This document shows positions 6,738 through 14,506 of a DNA stretch of 21,858 bases, in pieces (the stretch's first letter is position 1; each line of letters opens with the position of its first letter). This DNA comes from Alphaproteobacteria bacterium UBA1254. GTDB taxonomy: Bacteria > Pseudomonadota > Alphaproteobacteria > RF32 > CAG-239. A program made the position numbers and the translations under genes. The DNA lies in contig DBVW01000013.1 of the NCBI GenBank assembly GCA_002308495.1, positions 24,584-46,441 of the forward strand, in the 5' to 3' direction. The notes below the pieces were generated by a model that worked only from the letters and a program-made list of their open reading frames with translations, was not told where the DNA came from and did not search any database.

Positions 6738-8269
6738 TATTTACCTTTCAAAAGCGGATAAAAACGTTTGAGTTCCGTTAAACGATAGCCCGTATATGTT
6801 CCCAAAAGCATAACGATGAATAAAATCACCAAATTAACTTCGTTAAAAGCAAACATAAAGTGCCTGATATATTCGCTTGCAATCACAAAATATGTTGAAA
6901 GAGCCGTTACCATCGTCCAAAAAATTTCTTTTCTGGCATTTTTTGCCCCCTCTTCTTCCCAAGTAATTGAAATGCGTTCAATAATCCATGCCGTAATAAT
7001 AATCGGGAAAAAGACAGCCGATGAGCTGACTTTCAAATCAAAATTATGTCCGATGACGGCAAGCGTTTCGATAATTAAAATCACAAAGATGACAACAGAT
7101 GAAATTCTCGGCACCAAAAGCAAATTTAACTTTGAAAGCAACCCTCTTAAAGCAATACCTATGGCAACAATCAAGCCGAAACATATCAAACCTGCGCCCA
7201 ATCCCGTTTCAACAAACGACATGGCAACCAACATCGGCGTAAATGTGCCCATTGTCGGCACACCGACCACATTTCGCATTAAAACAACAACCAAAATACC
7301 CAACGGAAAAACCATCAGCCATTTTAAGATGTTTTGTTCCACAAGCGGCAAGTGATAAATTGAAAACTTATAAAGCCCGTCCGTTGATGTTAATTTTGAG
7401 CGATGTTCCGCCATTTTAAACGATGATGTCACCGATTTTAAAACCGAAAACCTCACACTTGAATCTTCACCGCCTTCAACATCCAAGAGAGACTTTGTTC
7501 CTCTTTGAAACAAAATAAAATTCTTCGGCAGACCTTCTTTGGCCGTTTGCAAATCGTAAAGACGCCATTTTCCGCTTTCATACGCTTCAAGCATTAAATC
7601 CGCTGACGAGGCTTTTTTGCCTTCAATTAATTTAACACCACGCACAAGACGTGCAGGCACATCTTTTAAGGCAAGCAAATCTATAACGGCCAGCGCTCTT
7701 TCGCGTTTGTTTGCCTGTATCGGCAAGAAGGCCTCAACACTTTCATTTAAGGGCGATTGATTAAACAAAGCAATCAATTTTTGGGGCAAATTTCCTTCCA
7801 TTTCCTGAGAAGCCGTTAAAATATCGTTTGCCATCTGTTGCTGTTGCTCGTCATAAACCGGTTTTTCAGGGGGAAGCGGTACCTTCTCACGGACTTTTCC
7901 TCGCGTTTCTTCATTATCATAAACCGTTAAACGATAATAAATATCTTGTTTTCCTTTTCTTTTTGATGATGTAAAAATCATTCTGTTTGTGTTGGAATCT
8001 TTTGTAAATTCATAATTTTTTGCCGAAACATCTTCATTTAAAATTTTAAATTCTTTTGAAACGCTCGGTGTTGCAAGCAAAACTTTCACATCTTCACCGA
8101 TTGCCTTAAACGAAATGTGTGCGTCCACAATAAAAATTTCGGTTGTTTTGTTCGGTTTAATGCTAAAATCCCAAAATTTAATTTTGTAATAAGCACTGTA
8201 TGCCGCAAACAAAACCGACAAACAAAGCAAATAAACAAGTGTTTTTCGAACACTAAAAAACTTTTTCAT
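6737..8269 (-). CDS. Inactive transglutaminase-like domain fused to C-terminal membrane helices (UUP1-type)
   Basis: The 510-residue inner-membrane protein has one N-terminal helix (about 9-29), an extracytoplasmic region with a degenerate transglutaminase-like domain (about 185-255), and a C-terminal block of six or seven hydrophobic helices (about 313-496). The segment RALAVIDLLALKDVPARLVRGV aligns with the Cys-bearing helix of transglutaminases but has no Cys, and the usual His position lies in ADLMLEAY without His, so the fold is probably non-catalytic. This architecture is known as an inactive transglutaminase fused to seven helices and is typically encoded beside a RimK-like ligase and a retropepsin-like protein, exactly as here. 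It starts 16 nt after the retropepsin gene, with AAGGA 11 nt upstream. A role in binding or presenting a peptide substrate is inference. Confidence 0.87.
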   Translation of the reverse strand: MKKFFSVRKTLVYLLCLSVLFAAYSAYYKIKFWDFSIKPNKTTEIFIVDAHISFKAIGEDVKVLLATPSVSKEFKILNEDVSAKNYEFTKDSNTNRMIFTSSKRKGKQDIYYRLTVYDNEETRGKVREKVPLPPEKPVYDEQQQQMANDILTASQEMEGNLPQKLIALFNQSPLNESVEAFLPIQANKRERALAVIDLLALKDVPARLVRGVKLIEGKKASSADLMLEAYESGKWRLYDLQTAKEGLPKNFILFQRGTKSLLDVEGGEDSSVRFSVLKSVTSSFKMAEHRSKLTSTDGLYKFSIYHLPLVEQNILKWLMVFPLGILVVVLMRNVVGVPTMGTFTPMLVAMSFVETGLGAGLICFGLIVAIGIALRGLLSKLNLLLVPRISSVVIFVILIIETLAVIGHNFDLKVSSSAVFFPIIITAWIIERISITWEEEGAKNARKEIFWTMVTALSTYFVIASEYIRHFMFAFNEVNLVILFIVMLLGTYTGYRLTELKRFYPLLKGK

Positions 8270-8285
8270 GTCTTATTTTTTCCTT

Positions 8286-8822
8286 TTATTTCAAGGTGTT
8301 TTCAATTGCCGTATCGACAATATATCTACCTGTTAAAATATTGCGCCCGATCAGCGCCTGATATTCAAATTTTTCACGCTCCGCAAGCGTAAATTCAACC
8401 TTCATTTTCTGTGAGCCGAATTTAACGTCCATTAGAACCTTCGGACGCTTTTCTTTCTGTTCCACGCGTTTGATTTTAACTTTTTTAACAATCGGCTTTT
8501 CAAATTCATATTCTTCGTCCGAATTGGCATTTACAATCTTAAAGGCTACCCATGGTTCGCCGTCGCGCTCAAAATATTTGAGATTTTGCACATCAATTGA
8601 TGATGTTGTCGCTCCTGTATCAACACGCGCCAAAAAAGCTGATTTCATCGGCAGCATATAAATCGGCTCCACCGCGCCGATAATGTTGTTCGGACGCACA
8701 ACTTTAACTTGTGGCGTTTTTTGCGATTGCGGCACAATTGCCGGCACAATTTTTCCTTTTTCAGACATTGAACAAGCACTGACGGAAATCATCAGCAAAC
8801 TTAAAGCAACAAAAAATTTCAT
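8286..8822 (-). CDS. Retropepsin-like aspartic protease family lipoprotein (RimB / 'Zn protease' family)
   Basis: This 178-residue protein has a lipoprotein signal peptide ending in the lipobox VSAC with Cys17, so it should be lipidated and face the periplasm. The catalytic motif of single-domain retropepsins, ARVDTGATTSS, holds D68-T69-G70, and a second typical element ALIGRNILTGRYIVD lies near the C-terminus. The family is often labelled ATP-dependent zinc protease, but the sequence shows an aspartic-protease fold and no zinc motif. The family is expected to work as a dimer. In-frame TTG-TTG codons precede the ATG; I chose the ATG at 8822 because GAGG lies 7 nt upstream. It is the first gene of the cassette with the inactive-transglutaminase and ATP-grasp genes, so a shared peptide or protein substrate is plausible. 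Confidence 0.88.
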   Translation of the reverse strand: MKFFVALSLLMISVSACSMSEKGKIVPAIVPQSQKTPQVKVVRPNNIIGAVEPIYMLPMKSAFLARVDTGATTSSIDVQNLKYFERDGEPWVAFKIVNANSDEEYEFEKPIVKKVKIKRVEQKEKRPKVLMDVKFGSQKMKVEFTLAEREKFEYQALIGRNILTGRYIVDTAIENTLK

Positions 8823-8855
8823 CAACAAACCTCAAATAATTTATTTTTTCTTTTA

Positions 8856-8884
8856 CTTTTACATGTTTTTTATTTGTTTGTGAA
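8856..8884 (-). promoter_or_regulatory. Candidate promoter for the retropepsin/ATP-grasp operon
   Basis: On the minus strand TTCACA (8884-8879) is followed after 17 bp by TAAAAG (8861-8856). The match is moderate, in a very AT-rich 141-bp divergent spacer where chance matches are common. Confidence 0.35.
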
Positions 8885-8928
8885 AAGAAAAACCTCAAAA
8901 ATAAACAAAATATTTGCTAAAAAAAAAC

Positions 8929-8957
8929 TTGTTTTTTTTGACAAAATATGTTAAAAT
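8929..8957 (+). promoter_or_regulatory. Candidate promoter giving a leaderless transcript
   Basis: TTGTTT (8929-8934), a 17-bp spacer and TAAAAT (8952-8957) put the expected transcription start at about 8963-8965, that is, at the ATG at 8964. No Shine-Dalgarno sequence precedes that ATG. A TTGACA at 8938-8943 exists but has no good -10 partner at normal spacing. Confidence 0.45.
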
Positions 8958-8963
8958 AAAAAT

Positions 8964-10007
8964 ATGGATAGAGAAGAGTTACATAATAAAGCGAAAGCTT
9001 TACGTCAACAAATCGGAAGCAAAGCCAATGCTCTCGGTAAGAAAATTGCGCGCAAAGGCAGAAAATTCGGTGTTAGTTTTCTTTTGATGACAACATTTCT
9101 CAGCGGACCGTCCAGCCAAGTTTTCGCCAAAACGGACCATACCGATGATAAGAAAAAAACGACACAAACGACAGATGCTCAGAAAAAGGCTTTTGATGCT
9201 TTTTTAATGGAATATACCAATGAAACTTTTCAGATGTCCGAAGAAGAAAGACAACACGTTATTTCGCAAATTGCCGAACAAAAAACGCAAGAATTGCAAG
9301 ACCAAATTGTTGCTAACGTTGCCGAGCTTCAAGATATTGTTAAAAAAGCTAAAAGTAACGGAACAAGAGTTTCTACCGTCGCTAAAATTTTTTCAAAAGT
9401 TTCGCCGGCACGGATTAGCGGCACAAACAACTATTGCGTTGCCGGTGCAACCTGCGCCTATGAAAATATTGACGATCCGTTGATGCAAATGATTTTAGGC
9501 AATATTATTGCCGATAACACCAAAACAGCCGGACAGCTTCAGGTTCGTTCGGGACATCCGAATCTGTCTTGTCATGCTTTCCGTGAATTTTATAAAAAGA
9601 CACTCGGTCAAAACTATGCTGACCGAAATTCGCCTCATTTTCGGCAGACTCTTCAAAACTTAAAGCCGGGCGATATTATCATACTTTCTTCTCAGCAAAA
9701 TACGTCAAGCGGCATGCATTGCGTTACCTTTGAAAAATATGATGATACCGGGCGTATTTGCGTTAAAAGTTTGAATAGGGAATCCAATTATTCCGTTTCT
9801 TCCGGCAAAATCTTAGCCGTTGCTCAAATTCCGAATCAATTCCACAAATTGCTTCAAGAAGAACTTGAACGCAATCCTCAGCTTTTGGATCAGCTTATGC
9901 AGCAGGATTCGCGTTTTGCTTTTGCAGAGCGCCTCCCTCCCAAAACTTTTAACGGTCTTTTGGCTATGGCCGAAACACAGGGTTCTCTTTTACAAAAACA
10001 GCGTTAA
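8964..10007 (+). CDS. Secreted protein with a possible papain/NlpC-like C-terminal domain
   Basis: I cannot name the family. The 347-residue protein has a long basic N-terminal region (1-35) and a hydrophobic stretch, GVSFLLMTTFLSGPSSQVFA (36-55), that may be a signal peptide with cleavage after VFA. A Lys/Gln/Glu-rich helical segment follows (60-145). The C-terminal part has the layout of papain-like cysteine hydrolases: C158 at a helix start (NNYCVAGA), a strand after LKPGDIIIL (233-241) as in NlpC or CHAP domains, H252 in GMHCVTFEKYD, and N271 as a possible third residue. The fold is inference. Cys164, Cys203, Cys253 and Cys266 may form disulfides. The gene seems leaderless and its last 18 nt overlap the convergent porin gene. 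Peptidoglycan amidase or protease activity would fit, but a non-enzymatic role is possible. Confidence 0.8.
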   Translation: MDREELHNKAKALRQQIGSKANALGKKIARKGRKFGVSFLLMTTFLSGPSSQVFAKTDHTDDKKKTTQTTDAQKKAFDAFLMEYTNETFQMSEEERQHVISQIAEQKTQELQDQIVANVAELQDIVKKAKSNGTRVSTVAKIFSKVSPARISGTNNYCVAGATCAYENIDDPLMQMILGNIIADNTKTAGQLQVRSGHPNLSCHAFREFYKKTLGQNYADRNSPHFRQTLQNLKPGDIIILSSQQNTSSGMHCVTFEKYDDTGRICVKSLNRESNYSVSSGKILAVAQIPNQFHKLLQEELERNPQLLDQLMQQDSRFAFAERLPPKTFNGLLAMAETQGSLLQKQR

Positions 10008-11126
10008 TCTTAAAGAAACAGCCGTTCCGTAGTCTGACTTTTGATTTAAGGCCGGATGGATATAAAATTGAACATCAGGTGTTAATGTCATCCATTTTGA
10101 AAAGCCCCAAGCCCAATAAGCCTCAAAAATGTGTTCCACATCGTGCGCCAACGGTGCGCCGACGGCTGTCTCGTTGATTTTGTTTAAGGCATAACCAAAG
10201 CCTATTTGATCAAGCGAATTTCGATTAAGCGGGTTTAAGAGAACAATGCCGCCCGACCAAGATTGTTCAATCGTGTCCATGTGCCCCGAAACACCGTTGA
10301 CACGTGCAAACACGTTCCACTTTTCGCCGATGTTTTGCGACAAGTTCAGAGACCATCCGTTTGTGGTTTGGGGCTGATCTTTCACCCCCGGCTGATTATA
10401 GAGCAAAACGGAAACTTGAGCATCGCCCAATTTGTTTGTCGGTGTCCACTCAGCTTGTCCGAATGTTGTGAAATGTTTATCCGATAAGTCATTGACACGA
10501 ACGCTGATGCCGTCCACATTTGAGGCATCCTGAGCCCCTAAGGTAAAGCTCCATTCATCATTCGGCTCAACCGTTACAAAACCGCCGACACCGGCGATTG
10601 AATAAGTCGATGACGGGTTTTGTGAGAGGGCATAGTTGATAAAGTTAACCTGCTGATTTGAATTATAGTCCGAGCCGTCCCAATTATAAATCGGAAATTG
10701 GCCTAAGCCCAATGTGAGCCAATTCCACGAACCGCCGAGCGTATAGGAATAATAAAGCTCATTAAACTCGTTTGTTTTATCATCATAATCGTTAATTGCG
10801 CTGACAACACCCATGCGATTGCCGATATCCGAGGCATCATGATTGCCATAACGGATAACGGTATAAGCGGCATTTAAGCTCCCCGTGCCATATTCATTTT
10901 TGAAGTTTGTCCATGTAAAATAAGGGTATATGTAGGTTTGAACGGCATTATATTTACCGCTCGGCGCGCCGCGTTGGGGCATCACCGACACATCGACCCC
11001 GTAATCAAAGCCATAGTTTTTATTGAGCCAATATTTAAACATTGAGTAGTCCGTCGAAAGTGAGCGCGCGTCGGCATTCGAGACCAAAAGCATCGCGCAG
11101 CAGCTTAAAAGCAACCTTTTTTTCAT
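9990..11126 (-). CDS. OprB-type carbohydrate-selective porin
   Basis: This 378-residue outer-membrane beta-barrel has a cleavable signal peptide (1-20, ending SNADA). The mature part is rich in alternating aromatic and polar strands, with features of the OprB family such as LNAAYTVIRYGN, LGLGQFPIYNWDG and AGVGGFVTVEPNDEWSFTLGAQD (quoted in pieces). It ends with RLTLFL, close to the usual aromatic C-terminus. Such porins pass small sugars or related solutes. Upstream in-frame ATGs exist at 11159 and 11132; I chose 11126 because GGAG lies 7 nt before it and MKKRLLL starts a normal signal peptide. The 3' end overlaps the convergent gene by 18 nt and no terminator is visible there. Confidence 0.82.
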   Translation of the reverse strand: MKKRLLLSCCAMLLVSNADARSLSTDYSMFKYWLNKNYGFDYGVDVSVMPQRGAPSGKYNAVQTYIYPYFTWTNFKNEYGTGSLNAAYTVIRYGNHDASDIGNRMGVVSAINDYDDKTNEFNELYYSYTLGGSWNWLTLGLGQFPIYNWDGSDYNSNQQVNFINYALSQNPSSTYSIAGVGGFVTVEPNDEWSFTLGAQDASNVDGISVRVNDLSDKHFTTFGQAEWTPTNKLGDAQVSVLLYNQPGVKDQPQTTNGWSLNLSQNIGEKWNVFARVNGVSGHMDTIEQSWSGGIVLLNPLNRNSLDQIGFGYALNKINETAVGAPLAHDVEHIFEAYWAWGFSKWMTLTPDVQFYIHPALNQKSDYGTAVSLRLTLFL

Positions 11127-11204
11127 GAACATTCTCCAATTTTTTATCAGATTTTTCAAATATAATCATTTTTTAATAAAAATAAAGGGGGATTTTAAAA
11201 TAAA

Positions 11205-11230
11205 AAACCTGCACCGTAAAGTGCAGGTTT
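11205..11230 (-). terminator. Rho-independent terminator of the 453-residue protein gene
   Basis: A 10-bp stem (AAACCTGCAC at 11205-11214 with GTGCAGGTTT at 11221-11230) and 6-nt loop lie 20 nt past the stop at 11251. Read on the minus strand it is followed by a T-rich tract. It separates this gene from the porin gene downstream. Confidence 0.9.
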
Positions 11231-11250
11231 TCTTGATTGAGAAAAAAAGC

Positions 11251-12612
11251 TTATCTGTCATTGCCTTTTATAATTTGGGTTATGGTATTTTGTCGCACCA
11301 ATCGTTTATATGGTTTATAAAAACATGTATTTTCAGCCGGAGCGTCTCCTTCTCGAATATACGATTCGCAAACTTTTTGAACAATGTTTTCCGGTGTAAT
11401 TTGGCTGATATCCTCCTTTGCCAAACGGGCTAATCCCCATACTGCCTGATCTTTTGGTTTATAGGGATGGCGAAACTCGATTTCCCGACGTTCTGCCCCG
11501 TTTTCATAACGCACACCAACCAATTTGTCTCCAAAATATTGAAAAATGGCTTTCTGATCTTCTTTGAAAGATATTTCTGAAATAATGCTGTCTGTATAAT
11601 GTTTCATTTTACGCACCACATTGCCCTCGGCGTCTTTATTCACGGTTTCAACCGGCTCTGCTTTTTTATATGTCGTTATCGAATGCGCATAATTTGTTTC
11701 TAAATTTGTATAATGTTTTTCTTCACGCATCACCGTACCACCATTAACGACATGTACCGCCTCTTCAGCTATGAGATTATTTTGATCATCATATTTAAAG
11801 TGCGTTATATCTTCATATCCTTTATTTTCACTTTGTTTATAACTAACCTTCCTTATGACATGGACTCTATTTTGAGCGTCCATAGCAGTTGTTATTGTAC
11901 TATAATCTCCGTTTTCGTACGTATTTTTTTCGTAAGTAACGTGTGTAAAATTATCTCTGATACCAATACCATTAACATTCAAATGATATTGTCCATATCT
12001 TCCCTCTCTGTTTCCAAAAAAATATGTATCCCGTGGAGTAGCTCTTTTATGTAGATCCTTTAGATTATCATAAATCTCTGTCTCAACCAGTTCCTCTTTG
12101 TGATTATATTGCATACGTACATTATTCTTTTCGCCTTTTAATGTAACTTCACGGAACCATATTTTATTCTGAACCACTCGATATCTATCTTCGCGTTGTG
12201 CCATACCTTTTTCTTGCACTTCTATTGGAATACCTCCTTCATTAATTATATATTCCATCGAAACCGTACTCATAAAAGTGGTCTCTTGTTGATTTTCGCC
12301 GCAATTATCAACGCGCGCTACCACATTTCCTTGTTTATCAACGTATTCATCATGTCCTGATTTATCAACAACTTTGATTTCACCGTTTTTAACGGCTTCA
12401 TCCAATGCTGCTCTGCGCTCTTTATAAGAAAGCTTATAATTATTGTATGCAGGCCCATTTCTCAAAATAGTATTTTCAATCTTATGTTTCTCGGCATCTT
12501 TTTTGAGCAATTTGTTCGCACCATAAATCGCACCTCCGAGAACAACTGCCGCACCGGCGATGCTTACTAAAACCTTATTTCTTGCTTTTTTTATATCTTC
12601 CTTTGTTGCCAT
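11251..12612 (-). CDS. Membrane-anchored beta-repeat protein of unknown function
   Basis: I do not recognise a family. The 453-residue protein has a single hydrophobic segment near the N-terminus (about 14-31, VLVSIAGAAVVLGGAIYG) between basic stretches, so it is probably anchored with most of the chain on one side of the membrane. From about residue 225 to 385 it shows degenerate repeats of roughly 35-45 residues with a D-x-(Q/E)-(N/G)-x-(V/L) turn followed by a (K/R)-x-x-x-Y strand, for example MDAQNRVHVIRKVSY, YDDQNNLIAEEAVHV and KDAEGNVVRKMKHY. This resembles YD or MORN-like beta-hairpin repeats, but weakly. AAGGA lies about 9 nt upstream of the ATG. The central coding region looks AT-richer than the neighbouring ruv genes, with more ATA codons. 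It is monocistronic, with its own promoter and terminator. Confidence 0.82.
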   Translation of the reverse strand: MATKEDIKKARNKVLVSIAGAAVVLGGAIYGANKLLKKDAEKHKIENTILRNGPAYNNYKLSYKERRAALDEAVKNGEIKVVDKSGHDEYVDKQGNVVARVDNCGENQQETTFMSTVSMEYIINEGGIPIEVQEKGMAQREDRYRVVQNKIWFREVTLKGEKNNVRMQYNHKEELVETEIYDNLKDLHKRATPRDTYFFGNREGRYGQYHLNVNGIGIRDNFTHVTYEKNTYENGDYSTITTAMDAQNRVHVIRKVSYKQSENKGYEDITHFKYDDQNNLIAEEAVHVVNGGTVMREEKHYTNLETNYAHSITTYKKAEPVETVNKDAEGNVVRKMKHYTDSIISEISFKEDQKAIFQYFGDKLVGVRYENGAERREIEFRHPYKPKDQAVWGLARLAKEDISQITPENIVQKVCESYIREGDAPAENTCFYKPYKRLVRQNTITQIIKGNDR

Positions 12613-12649
12613 TTTCTTATCCTTTCAAAAAAATTTCTTTGATAATTCT

Positions 12650-12677
12650 ATTCTATCATTTCTTAAGATTTTGTCAA
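12650..12677 (-). promoter_or_regulatory. Near-consensus sigma70 promoter of the 453-residue protein gene
   Basis: On the minus strand a perfect TTGACA (12677-12672) is followed after 16 bp by TAGAAT (12655-12650), matching 11 of 12 consensus positions. Transcription would begin near 12643, about 30 nt before the ATG at 12612. Confidence 0.75.
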
Positions 12678-12734
12678 TCAAATTGAATAAAACTTCTTGT
12701 TTGATTTAAGCTGTGATGAACAGGCATAAAATGC

Positions 12735-12748
12735 TTGCCTCAGGGCAA
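12735..12748 (+). other. Small hairpin upstream of ruvA
   Basis: TTGCC-TCAG-GGCAA forms a 5-bp stem with a tetraloop about 40 nt before the ruvA ATG. It competes with an overlapping AGGCA/TGCCT pairing (12722-12740). It lacks a full T run and has no recognised regulatory identity. A possible ruvA -10 element (TAAAAT at 12727-12732) overlaps it. Confidence 0.3.
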
Positions 12749-12790
12749 TATCTTTTATAAACTTTTTTCCAGATTTTTGAAGGAAAAAAC

Positions 12791-13429
12791 ATGATTGCAA
12801 AATTAAGAGGCATTGTTGACAGCATTTATGAAGACAGCGTCATCATCGATGTTAACGGCGTCGGGTATTTGGTTTCGGCTTCGTCGCGCACACTTTCAAA
12901 GCTTGTCAGAGGTGCTGATTGCGCCCTTTTGATTGAAACCGTTGTGCGTGAAGATTCCATCTCGCTTTACGGCTTTTTTGACGCGTTTGAAAAAGAGTGG
13001 TTCAACACTTTAACAAAGGTTCAAGGCGTCGGCGCAAAAGTTTGTTTGAGCATTTTGTCGGCTTTGAGCCCGTCTCAAATTGCTCAAGCCGTTGCGGCGC
13101 AAGACAAAGCCTCGTTTTCAAGAGCCTCGGGCGTCGGTCCGAAATTGGCCGCACGTTTGGTAACCGAACTTAAAGACAAAATCGTTACCGTGCCGACGGG
13201 CGATGTTTCTTTGGCCGACCTGTCAAATGATGAGCCTCTTAATCAGCCTTTGGCAACACCAAAAGAAGACAACGTTCTTGAGGACGTTATTTCGGCTCTT
13301 GTTAATTTAGGCTATCAGCGTTTGGAAGCCTATAAGGCCGCTTCAAAAATTTATGCCTCGAACAAAGATAAATCTGTTTCCGAGCTCATTCGTTCGGCTC
13401 TTAAAGAATTTGCAGTAAAGGATTTATAG
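12791..13429 (+). CDS. ruvA: Holliday junction branch migration protein RuvA
   Basis: RuvA binds four-way DNA junctions as a tetramer and loads the RuvB motor. The 212-residue protein has the N-terminal OB fold (MIAKLRGIVDSI, VDVNGVGYLV-like), two helix-hairpin-helix DNA-binding motifs, KVQGVGAKVCLSIL (76-89) and RASGVGPKLAARLV (111-124), and the C-terminal RuvB-contacting domain (about 160-212) after an acidic linker. AAGGA lies about 6 nt upstream of the ATG. ruvB starts 3 nt after its stop. ruvC, often found immediately upstream, is not here; the upstream gene is an unrelated divergent one. Confidence 0.97.
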   Translation: MIAKLRGIVDSIYEDSVIIDVNGVGYLVSASSRTLSKLVRGADCALLIETVVREDSISLYGFFDAFEKEWFNTLTKVQGVGAKVCLSILSALSPSQIAQAVAAQDKASFSRASGVGPKLAARLVTELKDKIVTVPTGDVSLADLSNDEPLNQPLATPKEDNVLEDVISALVNLGYQRLEAYKAASKIYASNKDKSVSELIRSALKEFAVKDL

Positions 13430-13432
13430 CCT

Positions 13433-14506
13433 ATGGAAAATGCACGAATCGTCAGCCCGCAAGCTTTACCCGAAGATGAGAAAAAAGATATCAATATGCC
13501 CGTTAATACGCGTCCGGAACATTTGGACGATTTTATCGGACAAGAAAACGTCAAACAAAATCTTAAAGTTTTTATTGAAGCGGCAAAAGCCAGAGGCGAG
13601 GCGCTTGATCACGTTTTGCTTTTCGGACCTCCGGGACTTGGCAAAACAACGCTTGCCTCGATTATCTCCAAAGAGCTCGGCGTGGGTTTCAGAGCAACTT
13701 CGGCGCCGATGATTACAAAATCGGGCGATTTGGCCGCTATTTTAACCAATTTGGAGCCGAATGACGTTCTTTTTATTGATGAAATTCACCGTCTAAACCC
13801 CGCCATTGAAGAAGTTCTTTATTCGGCCATGGAAGATTTTCAGCTTGATTTGATTATCGGCGAAGGACCGTCCGCAAGATCTGTTAAAATAGATTTGCAA
13901 CCGTTTACGCTTGTCGGTGCAACCACGCGTTCGGGTTTGCTTTCAACTCCGCTTCGCGAACGTTTCGGAATCCCCTTAAGGCTTGATTTTTATGAAGATG
14001 AAGACTTGAAAAAAATTGTTTTACGCGGGGCAAAACTTTTAGGTATGCCGATTTCTGAAAACGGAGCTTTGGAAATTGCCAAACGCTCGCGCGGAACGCC
14101 GCGCGTTGCCGGAAGGCTCTTAAGACGTGTGCGCGATTTTGGCGCCGTCAGCGGCGGAGTTGAGATTGACAATGCTTTGGCTGATACTGCCCTGAGGCGC
14201 TTAGATGTTGATAATTACGGGCTTGATATGTTTGACAGGCGTTATTTAAACTGCATCGCCAAAAACTACGGCGGCGGTCCGGTCGGTGCGGACACGCTTT
14301 CTGCCGCACTCTCCGAAGAACGCGACACCATTGAAGAGGTTGTCGAGCCGTTTTTATTAAAGCTCGGGCTTATTGCACGCACACCGCGCGGACGTGTTAT
14401 CTCAGAGCAAGGTTATAAATATTTGGGCATTAATCACGGCAAAATTAAACGCGATAATGACCAGTTTGATTTGTTAAAAAATATTGAAAGTGAAAGTGAT
14501 GACTGA
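13433..14506 (+). CDS. ruvB: Holliday junction branch migration helicase RuvB
   Basis: RuvB is the hexameric AAA+ motor that pumps DNA through the RuvA-bound Holliday junction. The 357-residue protein carries Walker A GPPGLGKT (65-72), Walker B FIDEIHR (114-120), sensor 1 GATTR (162-166), an LRERFG arginine-finger region (174-179), sensor 2 GTPRVAGRLLRRVRDF and the C-terminal winged helix. Its length is typical. The last 8 nt overlap the start of ybgC, so ruvA, ruvB and ybgC form one transcription unit. Confidence 0.98.
   Translation: MENARIVSPQALPEDEKKDINMPVNTRPEHLDDFIGQENVKQNLKVFIEAAKARGEALDHVLLFGPPGLGKTTLASIISKELGVGFRATSAPMITKSGDLAAILTNLEPNDVLFIDEIHRLNPAIEEVLYSAMEDFQLDLIIGEGPSARSVKIDLQPFTLVGATTRSGLLSTPLRERFGIPLRLDFYEDEDLKKIVLRGAKLLGMPISENGALEIAKRSRGTPRVAGRLLRRVRDFGAVSGGVEIDNALADTALRRLDVDNYGLDMFDRRYLNCIAKNYGGGPVGADTLSAALSEERDTIEEVVEPFLLKLGLIARTPRGRVISEQGYKYLGINHGKIKRDNDQFDLLKNIESESDD

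Noticed and set aside
6816..7355. 179-codon open frame antisense to the transglutaminase-like membrane protein gene
   Set aside because: It mirrors the codon structure of the real gene, has no family features and no convincing ribosome-binding site.
12671..12706. TTGTCA and TTGATT as -35 elements for ruvA on the plus strand
   Set aside because: Neither has a -10 box at 16-18 bp; the TTGTCA overlaps the complement of the strong minus-strand TTGACA.
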